The position numbers were made by a program, and so were the translations under genes. Source: Pseudomonadota bacterium (lineage in GTDB: Bacteria > Myxococcota_A > UBA796 > CAJQPC01). Taken from it: 64,000 nt of DNA. Under the pieces are notes generated by a model. The model was given only the letters and a program-made list of their open reading frames with translations. It was not told the origin of the DNA and ran no database searches. This document shows positions 1 to 8,683 of the stretch, in pieces; the first letter of the stretch is position 1; each line of letters opens with the position of its first letter. The DNA lies in NCBI GenBank assembly GCA_024228935.1, contig JAAESX010000086.1:1-64000 (forward strand), read 5' to 3'.

Positions 1-2
1 AA

Positions 3-107
3 GAGGCGACCATCCGGTGGATGTTCGACATCGAGGCAGCCCGCCAGAAGTTCGCCCGGCACTACCCCGACATCATCGAGACGGAGTCGCCACTGCTGGC
101 GGCGTGA
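3..107 (+). CDS. C-terminal end of an unidentified protein (5' end outside window)
   Basis: The reading frame is open from the window edge to a TGA at 105-107 and gives the last 34 residues of a protein, beginning EATIRWMFDIEAARQ and ending SPLLAA. The balanced mix of charged, aromatic and aliphatic residues looks like real coding sequence and no competing frame is better. No motif is recognisable in so short a tail, so no function is proposed. It converges on the minus-strand cyclic-nucleotide-binding gene, whose stop lies 26 bases further on. Confidence 0.5.
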   Translation, partial: EATIRWMFDIEAARQKFARHYPDIIETESPLLAA

Positions 108-133
108 CCGGTCAGAACCCCTGTGTCGGTGTA

Positions 134-1228
134 CTAGAGCAGCAGGTCCTGGAGCCCCAGGTCGATGCTCTCCTCGTTCGCCGGCAGCCCCTCCAGCAGG
201 CCGTGCGCCTTGAGGATCTGCTGGAACGCCTCGGGCGTCTGCGAGCGACGACCGCCCGACGGCGATGCCTTCCGAGCCTCGGTCAGCGCCAGGTTCGACG
301 ACCGGATCTGCGTCGCCAGGCATGCCAGGATGGTCTCCTTCCAGCGCATGCCGGCCGTCCCCTGGAGCGCCTCGAAGTCCGATCGCTCCAGCTTGTAGGC
401 CCAGGTCGGTGAGACGGCGACGCAGCTCGCCGTGCGCGGTCCCGGGTTGATCAGCGCGTTGATGCCGAACGCGTCGCCGGCCACGAGCGTCGCCAGTCGG
501 CTGGCCGAGTCGCCGCGCACGTTCCGCAAGACGTCCACCTCGCCGTCCGCGACCAGCCAGGCCGCGTCCCCCGCGTCGCCCTCGAGCACGAGCACGTCGC
601 CTTCCTGGACGGCCACCGACTTCCACGGGCGTGCGATCTGCCGCAGCTCCGCGTCGTCGAGCTGGCCGAGTCCGGGCTGCAGGCGAAGCAGGCCTACCAG
701 GTCCGGTGCGCTCCCGCGGGGCTTGCCCGGCACGACCTTCTTCCACATCCGAGCGAGCATGCCCGGCGAGCCTCCCGGTCGCGCCAGCCCGCCCGAGCTC
801 GCCGCCGAGATCCACCGTGAGGTCGCTCGGATCCGTCGCGCCATGGTCCGATTGGACTCGTCGAGGATGGCCTCGTACACCGGGGAGTCCTCGGCTCGCA
901 GTGCGGCCAGCTGGCCGGCCGGGAGCAGGACCGCCTGCGAGAACGCCGACGCCTTCACCGTGGCCGACCGCTCGATCTGGCGGAAGAACGCGGCCGCCTC
1001 GCCGACGAGCTCGCCGGCGTGCACCTCGCCGACCTGGATCCCGTCGACGTGCACCGAGAGCTGCCCGTCCACGAGCACGGCGATGTCGCTCGCGCGAGCG
1101 CCCTGACGCCACAGCGGGTCGCCGACCGGGAGCCGGACCGAGGACCAGTCGCTCGCGATGTCACCGAGCGTTCCTCGGCCGAGCTTGGCGAGCCAGGGGA
1201 CGCGGACCAACAGATCGCTCGTGTTCAT
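134..1228 (-). CDS. Protein with two cyclic-nucleotide-binding (CRP-like) domains
   Basis: This 364-residue soluble protein carries two cNMP-binding beta-roll domains. The first lies at about residues 20-130 and includes the phosphate-binding-cassette-like GELVGEAAAFF. The second lies at about 190-310 and includes VLEGDAGDAAWLVADGEV and GDAFGINALI followed by GPRTAS. Neither an HTH nor a kinase or channel segment is visible, so it probably senses a nucleotide or acts as a docking or regulatory subunit. The ATG at 1228 was chosen because the 81 residues upstream in the same frame are Arg/His-rich non-coding-like sequence that would overlap the glycosyltransferase. It is transcribed divergently from the small ORF and glycosyltransferase at 1283-3095. 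The family assignment is firm; ligand and role are unknown. Confidence 0.85.
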   Translation of the reverse strand: MNTSDLLVRVPWLAKLGRGTLGDIASDWSSVRLPVGDPLWRQGARASDIAVLVDGQLSVHVDGIQVGEVHAGELVGEAAAFFRQIERSATVKASAFSQAVLLPAGQLAALRAEDSPVYEAILDESNRTMARRIRATSRWISAASSGGLARPGGSPGMLARMWKKVVPGKPRGSAPDLVGLLRLQPGLGQLDDAELRQIARPWKSVAVQEGDVLVLEGDAGDAAWLVADGEVDVLRNVRGDSASRLATLVAGDAFGINALINPGPRTASCVAVSPTWAYKLERSDFEALQGTAGMRWKETILACLATQIRSSNLALTEARKASPSGGRRSQTPEAFQQILKAHGLLEGLPANEESIDLGLQDLLL

Positions 1229-1282
1229 GGCGAGAGCGTAAGGGAACGGCTCGCCCGATCGTCTCTGGTCCAGGAGGATGAG

Positions 1283-1360
1283 ATGGTCGAGAGCTCGTGT
1301 AACTGGCTGATTCCCGGTGTCCTGATGGCGATGGCGATCGCCCAAGCCCTCGTGATCTAA
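1283..1360 (+). CDS. Candidate 25-residue hydrophobic small protein
   Basis: A strong Shine-Dalgarno AGGAGG (1272-1277) stands five bases before ATG 1283. The ORF ends at TAA 1358-1360 and encodes 25 residues beginning MVESSCNWLIPGV, with a continuous hydrophobic stretch of about 16 residues able to span a membrane. It lies in the gap between the divergent cNMP-domain gene and the glycosyltransferase and is too short for ordinary gene finders. TAA is a rare stop here. The ribosome-binding site is better than that of most neighbours, which is the main reason to list it. An alternative is that it is a leader peptide for the gene at 1374. No homologue is known to me. Confidence 0.4.
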   Translation: MVESSCNWLIPGVLMAMAIAQALVI

Positions 1361-1373
1361 AGCCCGGCCGTCG

Positions 1374-3095
1374 ATGACCGATGGAAGATCGATGGCGCTT
1401 CCGACCGGCTTCCGCCCCCGCACCGAGACCGAGAGGCTCCGTATGGCTCGCGCCATGCAGTGCAACTCCACCCAGGTCCCGGTTTCGGACGCCGATGGAT
1501 GGGAGAGCCTTCATGTCCGTGTCGCCGGCAAGATCCCCGTGTGGGAAGGCGGCGACAGTCCAACCCTCGGGTCTGAACGCGCAGACGCGGTGCTGAGCCG
1601 CTTCGGCTTTCCAACCCTCGATGACGCGGCGCTTGTCTCCCGTCGCACCGAGGGGCCGTTGGTCAGCATCGTGATCTGCACGTACAACCGCTTCGGCCTG
1701 TTGACCGAGGCCATCTCCACGGCGCTGGCCCAGACCTGGCCCTGCGAGGTCATCGTGGTCGACGACGGCTCGACCGACTCGACCGCTGACGTGCTGTCGC
1801 GCATCGACGGCATCCAGGTCATCACGCTCGCCGAGAACCAGGGGAAGCCCGCTGCGCTGAAGGCCGGCGTCGCTGCGGCTCGGGGCGAGTACCTGCTCAT
1901 CTTCGACGACGACGACCTGCTGTTCCCCGGATCGGTCCAGGTGCTGGCCATGGCGCTGGGCGAGGACCCCGAGCTCGTCGGTGTCTTCGGCGACTCGCTG
2001 CGCTTTCGGGACGGCGACGTCTTCGAGGTCCGACCGGCCTCGCGCGTGGACCGGCACACCATGCGGTCCGCGGTCCTGGCCCAGGTGCCGGGCCTGACCG
2101 GTGCCTTCCTGTGTCGGACCCAGGCGTGGCACGACATCGGCGGGGTCGATCCCGAGCTGACGCGCGGCGAGGACATGGACCTGTTCCTGCGGTTCACCCG
2201 CCATGGTCCGGTCGAGTCGATCCCCGTCGCCACGTTCGTGAACCGCGTCCACGGCGGCCTGCGAGGTCACTCGAGCGCGCGCTGGTCGAAGAAGGACGAG
2301 GCGCGCCATCAGCGCATCACGCTGGGCTACATCGCGCCGGTCTTCCGCAAGCGCTGGCAGGAGCTGGCCATGACCTGCGACCGGGACGAGGGCCATGCGT
2401 GGGCGCTCGGGCTCCTGCAGCGGGGCCTGCGGGACGAGGCCACGATCGAGCTGGATCGCTGGCCCGGGCCGTTCAACGAGAGGGAGAGCTGGATTCGCCA
2501 GCGGTGCGGCTTGCCGTCTCGGCGCTCGATGTCCGAGGGCGCCGTCGTCGTGGTGGACGAGGGGGACCCGGGTGCGCTGGAGGCGTGCCTCGCCAAGGTG
2601 CCTCGGGAGCTCCAGCTGTACGTCGCCCTGGAGACGGCTCGGGAGCCCATCGGCGACCTGCAGCTCCACTGGCCGGGGCTGTACGCGCTCCAGGTGGACC
2701 TGGGCTCGCTGCTGGCCGAGGCCGCCGGACCCTGGCATCTCCGGCTGGCGTCGAGCCCCGACTGGGCTCCGCCGCCGCTCGAGGACCTCTCCTGGCTCGC
2801 CCCACTCGCGCCGATCGATGCGGTGCTGTGCGCCGCTGCGGCCCAGGGCTGGACGCTCCCGAGCCGGGGCCGTCTGGGACTGCACGAGCCGCTCGACCCA
2901 CGGACGCGCGCCGCGCTGAGTGTCCGTCGGCTCCTGGACCGTGGCGAGCCCGGACGCGCGCTCGCCATCTCCAGCCACCTGCTCGAGTCGATGAGCTCAT
3001 GGCCCGGTGCGTGGGTGCTCGCGGCGGAGTGCTTCGAGCAGCTCGGCGCCACCCAGGAGGCCGCCCAATGTCGCCAGCGGTTGCGCGCCAGCTGA
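1374..3095 (+). CDS. Family 2 glycosyltransferase with C-terminal extension
   Basis: A GT-A fold glycosyltransferase starts near residue 93 with LVSIVICTYNRFG, followed by VVDDGSTDST, the metal-binding FDDDD and the acceptor-side GGVDPELTRGEDMDLFLR. These are hallmarks of family GT2, which transfers sugars from nucleotide-sugars to glycans, lipids or proteins at the cytoplasmic face. About 90 residues precede the domain and are not recognisable, so the true start could be internal; ATG 1374 is simply the longest choice. The last 250 residues are not typical GT2 and end in a helical TPR-like segment (RALAISSHLLESM, AECFEQLG). There are no transmembrane segments. It precedes a membrane protein and an SGNH hydrolase on the same strand, a pairing seen in surface glycan loci. 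Confidence 0.88.
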   Translation: MTDGRSMALPTGFRPRTETERLRMARAMQCNSTQVPVSDADGWESLHVRVAGKIPVWEGGDSPTLGSERADAVLSRFGFPTLDDAALVSRRTEGPLVSIVICTYNRFGLLTEAISTALAQTWPCEVIVVDDGSTDSTADVLSRIDGIQVITLAENQGKPAALKAGVAAARGEYLLIFDDDDLLFPGSVQVLAMALGEDPELVGVFGDSLRFRDGDVFEVRPASRVDRHTMRSAVLAQVPGLTGAFLCRTQAWHDIGGVDPELTRGEDMDLFLRFTRHGPVESIPVATFVNRVHGGLRGHSSARWSKKDEARHQRITLGYIAPVFRKRWQELAMTCDRDEGHAWALGLLQRGLRDEATIELDRWPGPFNERESWIRQRCGLPSRRSMSEGAVVVVDEGDPGALEACLAKVPRELQLYVALETAREPIGDLQLHWPGLYALQVDLGSLLAEAAGPWHLRLASSPDWAPPPLEDLSWLAPLAPIDAVLCAAAAQGWTLPSRGRLGLHEPLDPRTRAALSVRRLLDRGEPGRALAISSHLLESMSSWPGAWVLAAECFEQLGATQEAAQCRQRLRAS

Positions 3096-3156
3096 GGGTG
3101 GGTGAAAGCAAGGGCTGATCCGGGGGTACACTCGACGTCCCCTTGAGAGGTCCCCC

Positions 3157-4215
3157 GTGGAAATCAAGCAGAAGGGCGGCTCGCCCGAGACTCCCTCCGG
3201 TCCGCCCTCGGACCCGATCCCGTTCTCGGAGGCGTTCAGTCCCGGTCGCGCCATCAAGCACGGCATCGAGGCGGTCAAGCGAGCGCCCTTCCCGCTGCTC
3301 TGCGGCGCCTTCATCCTCGGCTTCACTGAAGGCGGTGGCAGCGGGAACAGCTTCTCCAGCACCGGTGACGTCCTCGACGACGGCGGCAACGACTGGGACT
3401 ACGGCGGGTACGACTACGACTTCGGCAGCGACTGGAACTACAAGCTCCTGTCCGATGGGCTCGGAGACCTGGTCCAGACCGGCCAGATCGCGGGCTCGGC
3501 CCCGACGGACGCGTTCCTGCAAGGCCTGATGGGCAGCAGCGACTTCGACGACCCGGCCATGATCGGCGCCATCTTGGGCGCGATGTGCTGCTTCTCGGTC
3601 CTCATCCTCATCTTCTTCGCCCTGCGCTGCTGGGTGAAGGTCGGCTGGATCCGGCTGCACGAACAGGTCATCACCACCGGCGAGGGCACGTTCGGCGTGC
3701 TGTTCGGTGGCAGTGACCGCGTGGTCGACATGGCTATCTGGGCGATCCTGGCGACCGCCATCAACGTCGGCGCCATCTTCGCCTCGGTCATCCCAGGCGC
3801 GCTGGTCATGGGCGTCGGCGCGGCGATGGAGATGGAACCGCTCATCATCCTCGGCGGCCTCCTCCTCATGATCCTGATGATCCCGGCGCTGGTCTACATC
3901 GGCCTGGGCCTCGCGATGGGAGACCACGCGCTCGTGCTCGAAGGCAAGAGCCCGATGCAGGCGCTCGAGCGCAGCTGGGAGCTGGCCGACGGCAACCGGG
4001 TCACGCTCTTCATCTTCAACTTCGTGATGGCGCTGTTCGCCTTCGCGGCGGTGTTCCTGGGCCTGCTGATGTGCTGCATCGGCGTCATCCTGACGAGCCC
4101 GGCCTCGCGCGCCGCCATCGACGTCGGCTTCACCGAGTCGTTCCTAATGCACACGCGCGGCAAGTCCGAAGCGCTCAAGTGGAAGCTCGTGGAAGTCGCC
4201 GGCGGGCTCTACTGA
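3157..4215 (+). CDS. Multi-pass membrane protein of unknown function
   Basis: 352 residues from GTG 3157, preceded by the purine-rich GAGAGG at 3145-3150. The N-terminal 50 residues are polar, followed by a Gly/Asp/Tyr-rich acidic stretch (about 56-95) with DYGGYDYDFG. There are at least four hydrophobic segments, at about 137-160, 192-222, 228-254 and 283-313. The pattern resembles the large unnamed families of predicted membrane proteins related to the glycerophosphodiesterase membrane domain (ALERSWELADGN before the last helices), but no catalytic residue is visible. It overlaps the next gene and probably shares a transcript with it. Function unknown. Confidence 0.8.
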   Translation: MEIKQKGGSPETPSGPPSDPIPFSEAFSPGRAIKHGIEAVKRAPFPLLCGAFILGFTEGGGSGNSFSSTGDVLDDGGNDWDYGGYDYDFGSDWNYKLLSDGLGDLVQTGQIAGSAPTDAFLQGLMGSSDFDDPAMIGAILGAMCCFSVLILIFFALRCWVKVGWIRLHEQVITTGEGTFGVLFGGSDRVVDMAIWAILATAINVGAIFASVIPGALVMGVGAAMEMEPLIILGGLLLMILMIPALVYIGLGLAMGDHALVLEGKSPMQALERSWELADGNRVTLFIFNFVMALFAFAAVFLGLLMCCIGVILTSPASRAAIDVGFTESFLMHTRGKSEALKWKLVEVAGGLY

Positions 4216-5096
4216 AGCGGGTCGGGTTCGCCCTCGTCACACTGGCCTTGTTGCTGGTGAGCGTCGAGGGCGGCGCACGACTGTTCCTGGAGCCACCGAG
4301 CCTCGCCGCCGGTGGTCCTCTCGGCTGGACCGCCCGTCCGGACCTCGTCGAGCACGAGGTCCTGGCGGGCGTCGTGCCGTTCTCGGTGTCCACGAACGAG
4401 CACGGCCTGCGCACGGACCTGACCCCGGCGCGAGGCGAGACCGAGCGGTGGGTCACGTTCGGCGACAGCACCGTCTTCGGCTGGGGACTGGCGCCCGAGG
4501 ACACGCCCGCCGGTGTCCTCGAGGAGCTGGTCCCGGGCGTCGAGGTGCTGAACGCGGGACAGCCCGGGTACAGCTCGGAGCAGTCCCGACGCCTCGCCGA
4601 GCTGGTGGTTCCCGCCTACCAGCCGGACCGCGTCATCTGGTTCCACAGCTGGCACGACGTCCGGCCAGCCGTGCCCGATCGGGACCACCTCCCGGACCGC
4701 CCCGTCCTGCTCCAGCAGCTGCTGGGGTGGTCGGCGGTCTGGCAGCACCTGACGCGCCCGCCCAGCCGGGACAACCCCATCTTCGCCTTCAAGGCCGAGG
4801 ACTCCGCCCAGGCCGAGCGGGTGCCGCAAGCGCATCGCGAGGACAACCTGGCCCGGCTGGTCGAGGCCTGCGGCGACGTCGAGATGGTCATCGTCCTGAT
4901 GCCCGACGAGGGGCTCGGAGCGACGCCGCTGGCGGACGAGCTCGCCGTCGTCGAGGGTGCGCGCTTCATCGACCTGTCTCGGGTCGAGGTGCCGCTGACG
5001 CGAGACCGCATCACGCTACCCAGGGACCCCACGCACCTCAACGCGCGCGGCAATCGGCTCTACATGGAGCTCCTCGTCGCCGAGCTTCAGCCGTAG
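4179..5096 (+). CDS. SGNH/GDSL-type hydrolase, membrane-anchored or exported
   Basis: An N-terminal basic stretch (RGSRRRALLKR) and hydrophobic helix (VGFALVTLALLLVSV) suggest a signal anchor. The catalytic blocks of SGNH hydrolases follow: VTFGDSTVFGWG with the nucleophile Ser at about residue 97, NAGQPGYSSEQ as the Gly/Asn region, and the C-terminal DPTHLNARGN holding the Asp-His pair. Such enzymes remove or transfer acetyl groups on glycans or lipids, which fits the glycosyltransferase two genes upstream. The start is uncertain. GTG 4179 is used, giving a 37-base overlap with the membrane-protein gene; CTG 4212 is the alternative. The 3' end overlaps the convergent prepilin-peptidase gene by 10 bases. 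Confidence 0.85.
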   Translation: MEARGSRRRALLKRVGFALVTLALLLVSVEGGARLFLEPPSLAAGGPLGWTARPDLVEHEVLAGVVPFSVSTNEHGLRTDLTPARGETERWVTFGDSTVFGWGLAPEDTPAGVLEELVPGVEVLNAGQPGYSSEQSRRLAELVVPAYQPDRVIWFHSWHDVRPAVPDRDHLPDRPVLLQQLLGWSAVWQHLTRPPSRDNPIFAFKAEDSAQAERVPQAHREDNLARLVEACGDVEMVIVLMPDEGLGATPLADELAVVEGARFIDLSRVEVPLTRDRITLPRDPTHLNARGNRLYMELLVAELQP

Positions 5097-5938
5097 ACGA
5101 AGCTCCAGGTGGGGAGCCAGTTCCGAATGATGGCCTCGCCGAAGAACAGGTAGATCACGCCCGAGGCGGCCAGGAACGGCCCGAACGGCACCTGGGTCGA
5201 CAGGCCGCCGCCGCGCCGGACCATCATCACGAGCCCGACCGCCGAGCCCAGGAAGCAGGCCATCACCAGGATGAACGGCACCGCCGGTGCCGCACCCAGG
5301 AAGGCGCCCATCATGGCCAGGAGCTTCACGTCGCCGAAGCCCATCGCTTCGACACGTCGGACGAGCCACCACGCGCCGATGGTCAGGAGCAGCACCCCGC
5401 CGCCGGCCAGGGCCCCGTACGCGGAGCTCTGCCAGGCCATGGCGTTGGGCCCCTCGTAGCCGCCGAAATCCAGCGCCATCACGCCGAAGAAGCCCACGGG
5501 CACGGCGAAGATCGAGAACTCGTCGGGGATGATGTAGTGCCGGATGTCGATGAAGGTCGAGCCGACCAGGATGAACACGAACAGCAGGTAGAGCGCCCAG
5601 GCGCCCATGTTCTCGAGCGTCGGCGTCTCCACCAGGTGCCGGTACAGGAGCAGGGACAGGGCCCCCATCATCAGTTCGATGGTGGGGTACAGCGGCGAGA
5701 TGCGGGTGCCGCAGCCCGAGCAGCGGGCGCGCAGGACGACCCAGCTGACGACCGGGATGTTCTCGTACCAGCGGATCTTGTGGCCGCAGGCAGGGCAGTG
5801 GCTCGGCGGGTGGGCCACCGACCGGTCCTCGGGCATCCGCGCGATGCAGACGTTCAGGAAGCTGCCGAACGCCAGGCCGACGAGCGTCACCCAGATCTGG
5901 AACAGGAGGTCGAGGTCGCCTTCGGGGGTGCCGGTCAC
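5087..5938 (-). CDS. pilD: Type IV prepilin peptidase / N-methyltransferase
   Basis: This 283-residue inner-membrane aspartyl protease cleaves the leader of type IV pilins or type II secretion pseudopilins and methylates the new N-terminus. Near the N-terminus are FGSFLNVCI and two zinc-type Cys pairs (CPACG, CSGCG). These are followed by the two catalytic Asp regions, FIDIRHYIIPD and the FGDVKL form of GxGD, with hydrophobic helices between them. Length and order match bacterial PilD. GTG 5938 overlaps the aminotransferase stop as GTGA, so translation is probably coupled. No pilin genes lie in the window. Confidence 0.93.
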   Translation of the reverse strand: MTGTPEGDLDLLFQIWVTLVGLAFGSFLNVCIARMPEDRSVAHPPSHCPACGHKIRWYENIPVVSWVVLRARCSGCGTRISPLYPTIELMMGALSLLLYRHLVETPTLENMGAWALYLLFVFILVGSTFIDIRHYIIPDEFSIFAVPVGFFGVMALDFGGYEGPNAMAWQSSAYGALAGGGVLLLTIGAWWLVRRVEAMGFGDVKLLAMMGAFLGAAPAVPFILVMACFLGSAVGLVMMVRRGGGLSTQVPFGPFLAASGVIYLFFGEAIIRNWLPTWSFVYG

Positions 5939-6957
5939 GCCAGCACCTCCAGCACGCGAGCGACGTCGTCGTCGGTCAGCCCCTCGTGCACCGGGACCGA
6001 CAGCGCGCGCTCGCAGTAGCGGCCCGCGTTCGGGCAGCGGCTCGCGACGGCGCCGATCGGCTGGTCGGTGAGGGTGGGCTGGATGTCCATCGGATGGGAA
6101 TAGTAGACACCGTTGTCGATGCCGGCGGCGTCGAGCCGCTGGCGCAGGGCGTCTCGGTCGTCCGTCAGGAAGACGTACTGGTGCACGGGGTCGGCCGGAT
6201 CGCGAGGCAAACCCTGGACCACGGCGTCGTATGCGTCGGCGATGGACCGGCGCCGCTCGACCCAGGCCGGCACGTGCGGGAGGAGCGCCAGCGCGACGGC
6301 CGCCTGCACCGCGTCGAGGCGTGAGGTGGTCCCGAGCTCGACGTGCAGGTCCCGCCGAGCCGCACCGTGGGTGCCGATGCGACGGACCTTCTCGGCGAGC
6401 CAGTCGTCGTCGGTCAGGACGACGCCGCCGTCTCCAGCGACGCCCAGGGTCTTCGAGGGGTAGAGCGACAGCGAGGACAGGACGCCTTGGGGCGCTCCGT
6501 GACCCCAGCCCGCGCACTGGGCCGCGTCGCTGACGATGGGCACGTCGACGGCGGGGGTGGGGCACCGCATCCCGAACAGGTGGACCAGCACGACCGCTGC
6601 CACGTCGCTGGGGACCTGGGTCGGGTCCATCAGGGGCCGGTCGGGCAGCACGTCGACGAAGACGGGCTGGTGGCCGGCGAGCAAGACGGCCTCGGCGGTC
6701 GCGAAGAAGCTGAGCGCCGGGACCGCGATCCGGCTCTGGGCGGGCAGGTCGAGGGCCATCAGCGACAGCCAGAGCGCCTCGGTGCCGCTGCCCACACCGA
6801 CAGCGTGGGCCAGGCCGAAGTGGGCGGCGATGGCGGCCTCGGCCTCGGCCACCACGGGGCCACCGACGTACCGCCCGGAGCGCAGGACCTCGACGACGCG
6901 CGCCTCGATCTCGGCGGCGTGTCGGTGGTGCCGGCCTGCGGGGTCGGCGAGCCGGAT
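5935..6957 (-). CDS. DegT/DnrJ/EryC1-type PLP-dependent aminotransferase
   Basis: The protein has the fold type I sugar aminotransferase signature: GSGTEALWLSL for phosphate binding, the Asp-containing VSDAAQCAGWG, and the Schiff-base Lys in LYPSKTLGVAGDGGV. A C-terminal part with SRLDAVQAA and YYSHPMDIQP follows. Family members convert keto-sugar nucleotides to amino sugars used in surface glycans or secondary metabolites. The start is not clear. Homology begins at about 6957 with PIRLADPAG, but the nearest codon of the right type is missing (GTA stands at 6967-6969 and ATC at 6955-6957). An ATG at 7050 would overlap the permease by 85 bases. The stop overlaps the GTG of the prepilin-peptidase gene. 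Confidence 0.85.
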   Translation of the reverse strand: MRLADPAGRHHRHAAEIEARVVEVLRSGRYVGGPVVAEAEAAIAAHFGLAHAVGVGSGTEALWLSLMALDLPAQSRIAVPALSFFATAEAVLLAGHQPVFVDVLPDRPLMDPTQVPSDVAAVVLVHLFGMRCPTPAVDVPIVSDAAQCAGWGHGAPQGVLSSLSLYPSKTLGVAGDGGVVLTDDDWLAEKVRRIGTHGAARRDLHVELGTTSRLDAVQAAVALALLPHVPAWVERRRSIADAYDAVVQGLPRDPADPVHQYVFLTDDRDALRQRLDAAGIDNGVYYSHPMDIQPTLTDQPIGAVASRCPNAGRYCERALSVPVHEGLTDDDVARVLEVLA

Positions 6958-6965
6958 GGGCCCGC

Positions 6966-7733
6966 CTACTTGAAGTCTCGGCGCTGGAAGATCCAGCTGC
7001 CAGCCGCGAGCACGGCGGCCGAGTAGCCCAGGCCGTACAGCGTGCTCCACAGGACGCGGGTGCCCTCGATCGGCAGGGAGTGGACCGCCTGATCGAACAC
7101 GTTGAAGACCGAGAAGTTCGGCAGGACCCAGTACACGGCGCCAGCCAGCTGCTGGACGCTCTCCGAGTCGGCCTGCATGCCGTAGATCCAGATGTCGTCG
7201 GCCATGTGCCCGATGACGAAGATGGCCATCGTGAACAGCGACGCGACGGTGGGCGAGCTGTAGGTCGAGAACAGGATGGCCCAGGCCGTCAGCAACGCGA
7301 GCTCGATGAGCAGCAGGAAGATGGCGGGCGCGATGCCGAACCCGGGGAAGCCCTGCTGGAGGGTCATCACGACCATGTAGACCAGCGCCATCAGGAGCAC
7401 CATCACGGACACGACAGCCATCAGGCCGAGGTACTTGCCGACCACGAAGATCCAGCGCGGGATGGGCTTGCTGGCGATGGTGTAGATCGTCTTGCGCTCG
7501 AGCTCCTTGTAGACGAGCCCGATGCCCAGGAACATCGCGATGATCGAGCCGAAGACGCGGATGGCCCCGAGCGCGACGCTTCGGACCACGTGGTCCGCGT
7601 CGCCGATGGTGACCTCCTCCATCGCGACCGAGGTGAGCAGCACCAGGACACCGAAGAACAGCAGCGCCGTCAGGATGCGGTCGCGGATGGTCTCGCGGAA
7701 CGTGTTGTGCGCGATGGCGAACAGGCGCTTCAT
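6966..7733 (-). CDS. ABC-2 type transporter permease
   Basis: 255 residues with the N-terminal IAHNTFRETIRDRIL segment typical of NatB/GldF-like ABC-2 permeases, then six hydrophobic segments. The conserved VYKELERKTIYTIASKPI lies in the first cytoplasmic loop. It forms the membrane half of an exporter with the ATPase encoded just upstream; the ATG at 7733 overlaps the ATPase stop by four bases (ATGA), so the two are translationally coupled. The substrate is unknown. Related pairs export lipids, polysaccharides, antibiotics or Na+, or act in gliding and cell-envelope assembly. Confidence 0.9.
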   Translation of the reverse strand: MKRLFAIAHNTFRETIRDRILTALLFFGVLVLLTSVAMEEVTIGDADHVVRSVALGAIRVFGSIIAMFLGIGLVYKELERKTIYTIASKPIPRWIFVVGKYLGLMAVVSVMVLLMALVYMVVMTLQQGFPGFGIAPAIFLLLIELALLTAWAILFSTYSSPTVASLFTMAIFVIGHMADDIWIYGMQADSESVQQLAGAVYWVLPNFSVFNVFDQAVHSLPIEGTRVLWSTLYGLGYSAAVLAAGSWIFQRRDFK

Positions 7734-8680
7734 GCGAGCACCCCCATCCGCTTGGAGTCGACCTTCTCGGCGCGCTCGACCTCGTCGAGGAACAGGTCTT
7801 CCAGGTGCATCTTCACCGGCTCGACCGAGCGGATCGACCGGCCGGCCGCCCGCAGGACGTCCACGACCGTGTCCACGTGGTCGTGGTCGACGCGCAACAA
7901 GACCCGGTCGCTCTCGGTGTGCTGGACGGTGCCCTCGGTCCCCTCGAGCAGGCCGCCTGCGTACCGGATGTCGACGTGGCGGACACCGTGGCCGACCAGC
8001 TCGTCGATGGTGCCGCAGCCGCGCAGCTTGCCCTTCACGACGATGGCGATGCGGTCACAGATGACCTCGACGTCGGCCAGGATGTGCGAGCTGAAGAAGA
8101 CGGTCCGGCCCGCGGCCCGCTCCTCGAGGATCAGGTCGCGGATGAGCGCCCGACCCATCGGATCGAGGCCGCTCATCGGCTCGTCCATGACGACGAGCTC
8201 GGGGTCGTTGATCAGCGCCTGGGCCACGCCGGCCCGCTGCAGCATGCCCTTGCTGAAGCTCCCGAGCTTCACGTCGGCGAAACGGTCCAGGCCGACGCGC
8301 TCGAGCAACTCGCCGATGCGGCGGGTCAGCGTCGCGCCGCCCAGATCGAACAGCGAGCCGTAGAACTTCAGGAACTCCGTCGCGGTCAGGTACTGGTAGA
8401 AGTACGGCCGCTCGGGCAGGAAGCCCACCTTGCGGCGCGACTCGGGGTCGCGGTGGTCCTGGCCCAGGATGGTGGCCGTACCGGCCGTCGCTGACTGCAG
8501 GCCCATGAGGATCTTGATGGTCGTCGTCTTCCCGGCGCCGTTCGGGCCGATGAAGCCGAAGCTCTCGCCTGGGCGGACATCGAGGTCGAGGTTCTCGAGC
8601 CCCGTGTAGGGGATGCGGAAGAACCCGGACCGGTAGATCTTCTCGAGTCCTCGCGTCTGGATCGCGAGCTTTTCGGTCAC
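7730..8680 (-). CDS. ABC transporter ATP-binding protein
   Basis: A 316-residue ABC ATPase with Walker A GPNGAGKTTT near residue 45, signature GSFSKGMLQRAGVAQAL, Walker B LVVMDEPMSGLDP and a switch His in FFSSHIL. The C-terminal 90 residues form the extra domain usual in ABC-2 drug/lipid exporters. GTG 8680 starts four bases after the stop of the orphan SPASM gene. It couples with the permease at 6966-7733. With a SPASM protein immediately upstream and radical SAM genes further up, it could export a modified product, but this is inference from position only. Confidence 0.94.
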   Translation of the reverse strand: MTEKLAIQTRGLEKIYRSGFFRIPYTGLENLDLDVRPGESFGFIGPNGAGKTTTIKILMGLQSATAGTATILGQDHRDPESRRKVGFLPERPYFYQYLTATEFLKFYGSLFDLGGATLTRRIGELLERVGLDRFADVKLGSFSKGMLQRAGVAQALINDPELVVMDEPMSGLDPMGRALIRDLILEERAAGRTVFFSSHILADVEVICDRIAIVVKGKLRGCGTIDELVGHGVRHVDIRYAGGLLEGTEGTVQHTESDRVLLRVDHDHVDTVVDVLRAAGRSIRSVEPVKMHLEDLFLDEVERAEKVDSKRMGVLA

Positions 8681-8683
8681 CGG

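Noticed and set aside
1161..2978. Long minus-strand ORF of 605 codons opposite the glycosyltransferase
   Set aside because: Arg/His/Gln-rich shadow of the GT2 gene with no motifs; GC-rich codon bias keeps the antisense frame open.
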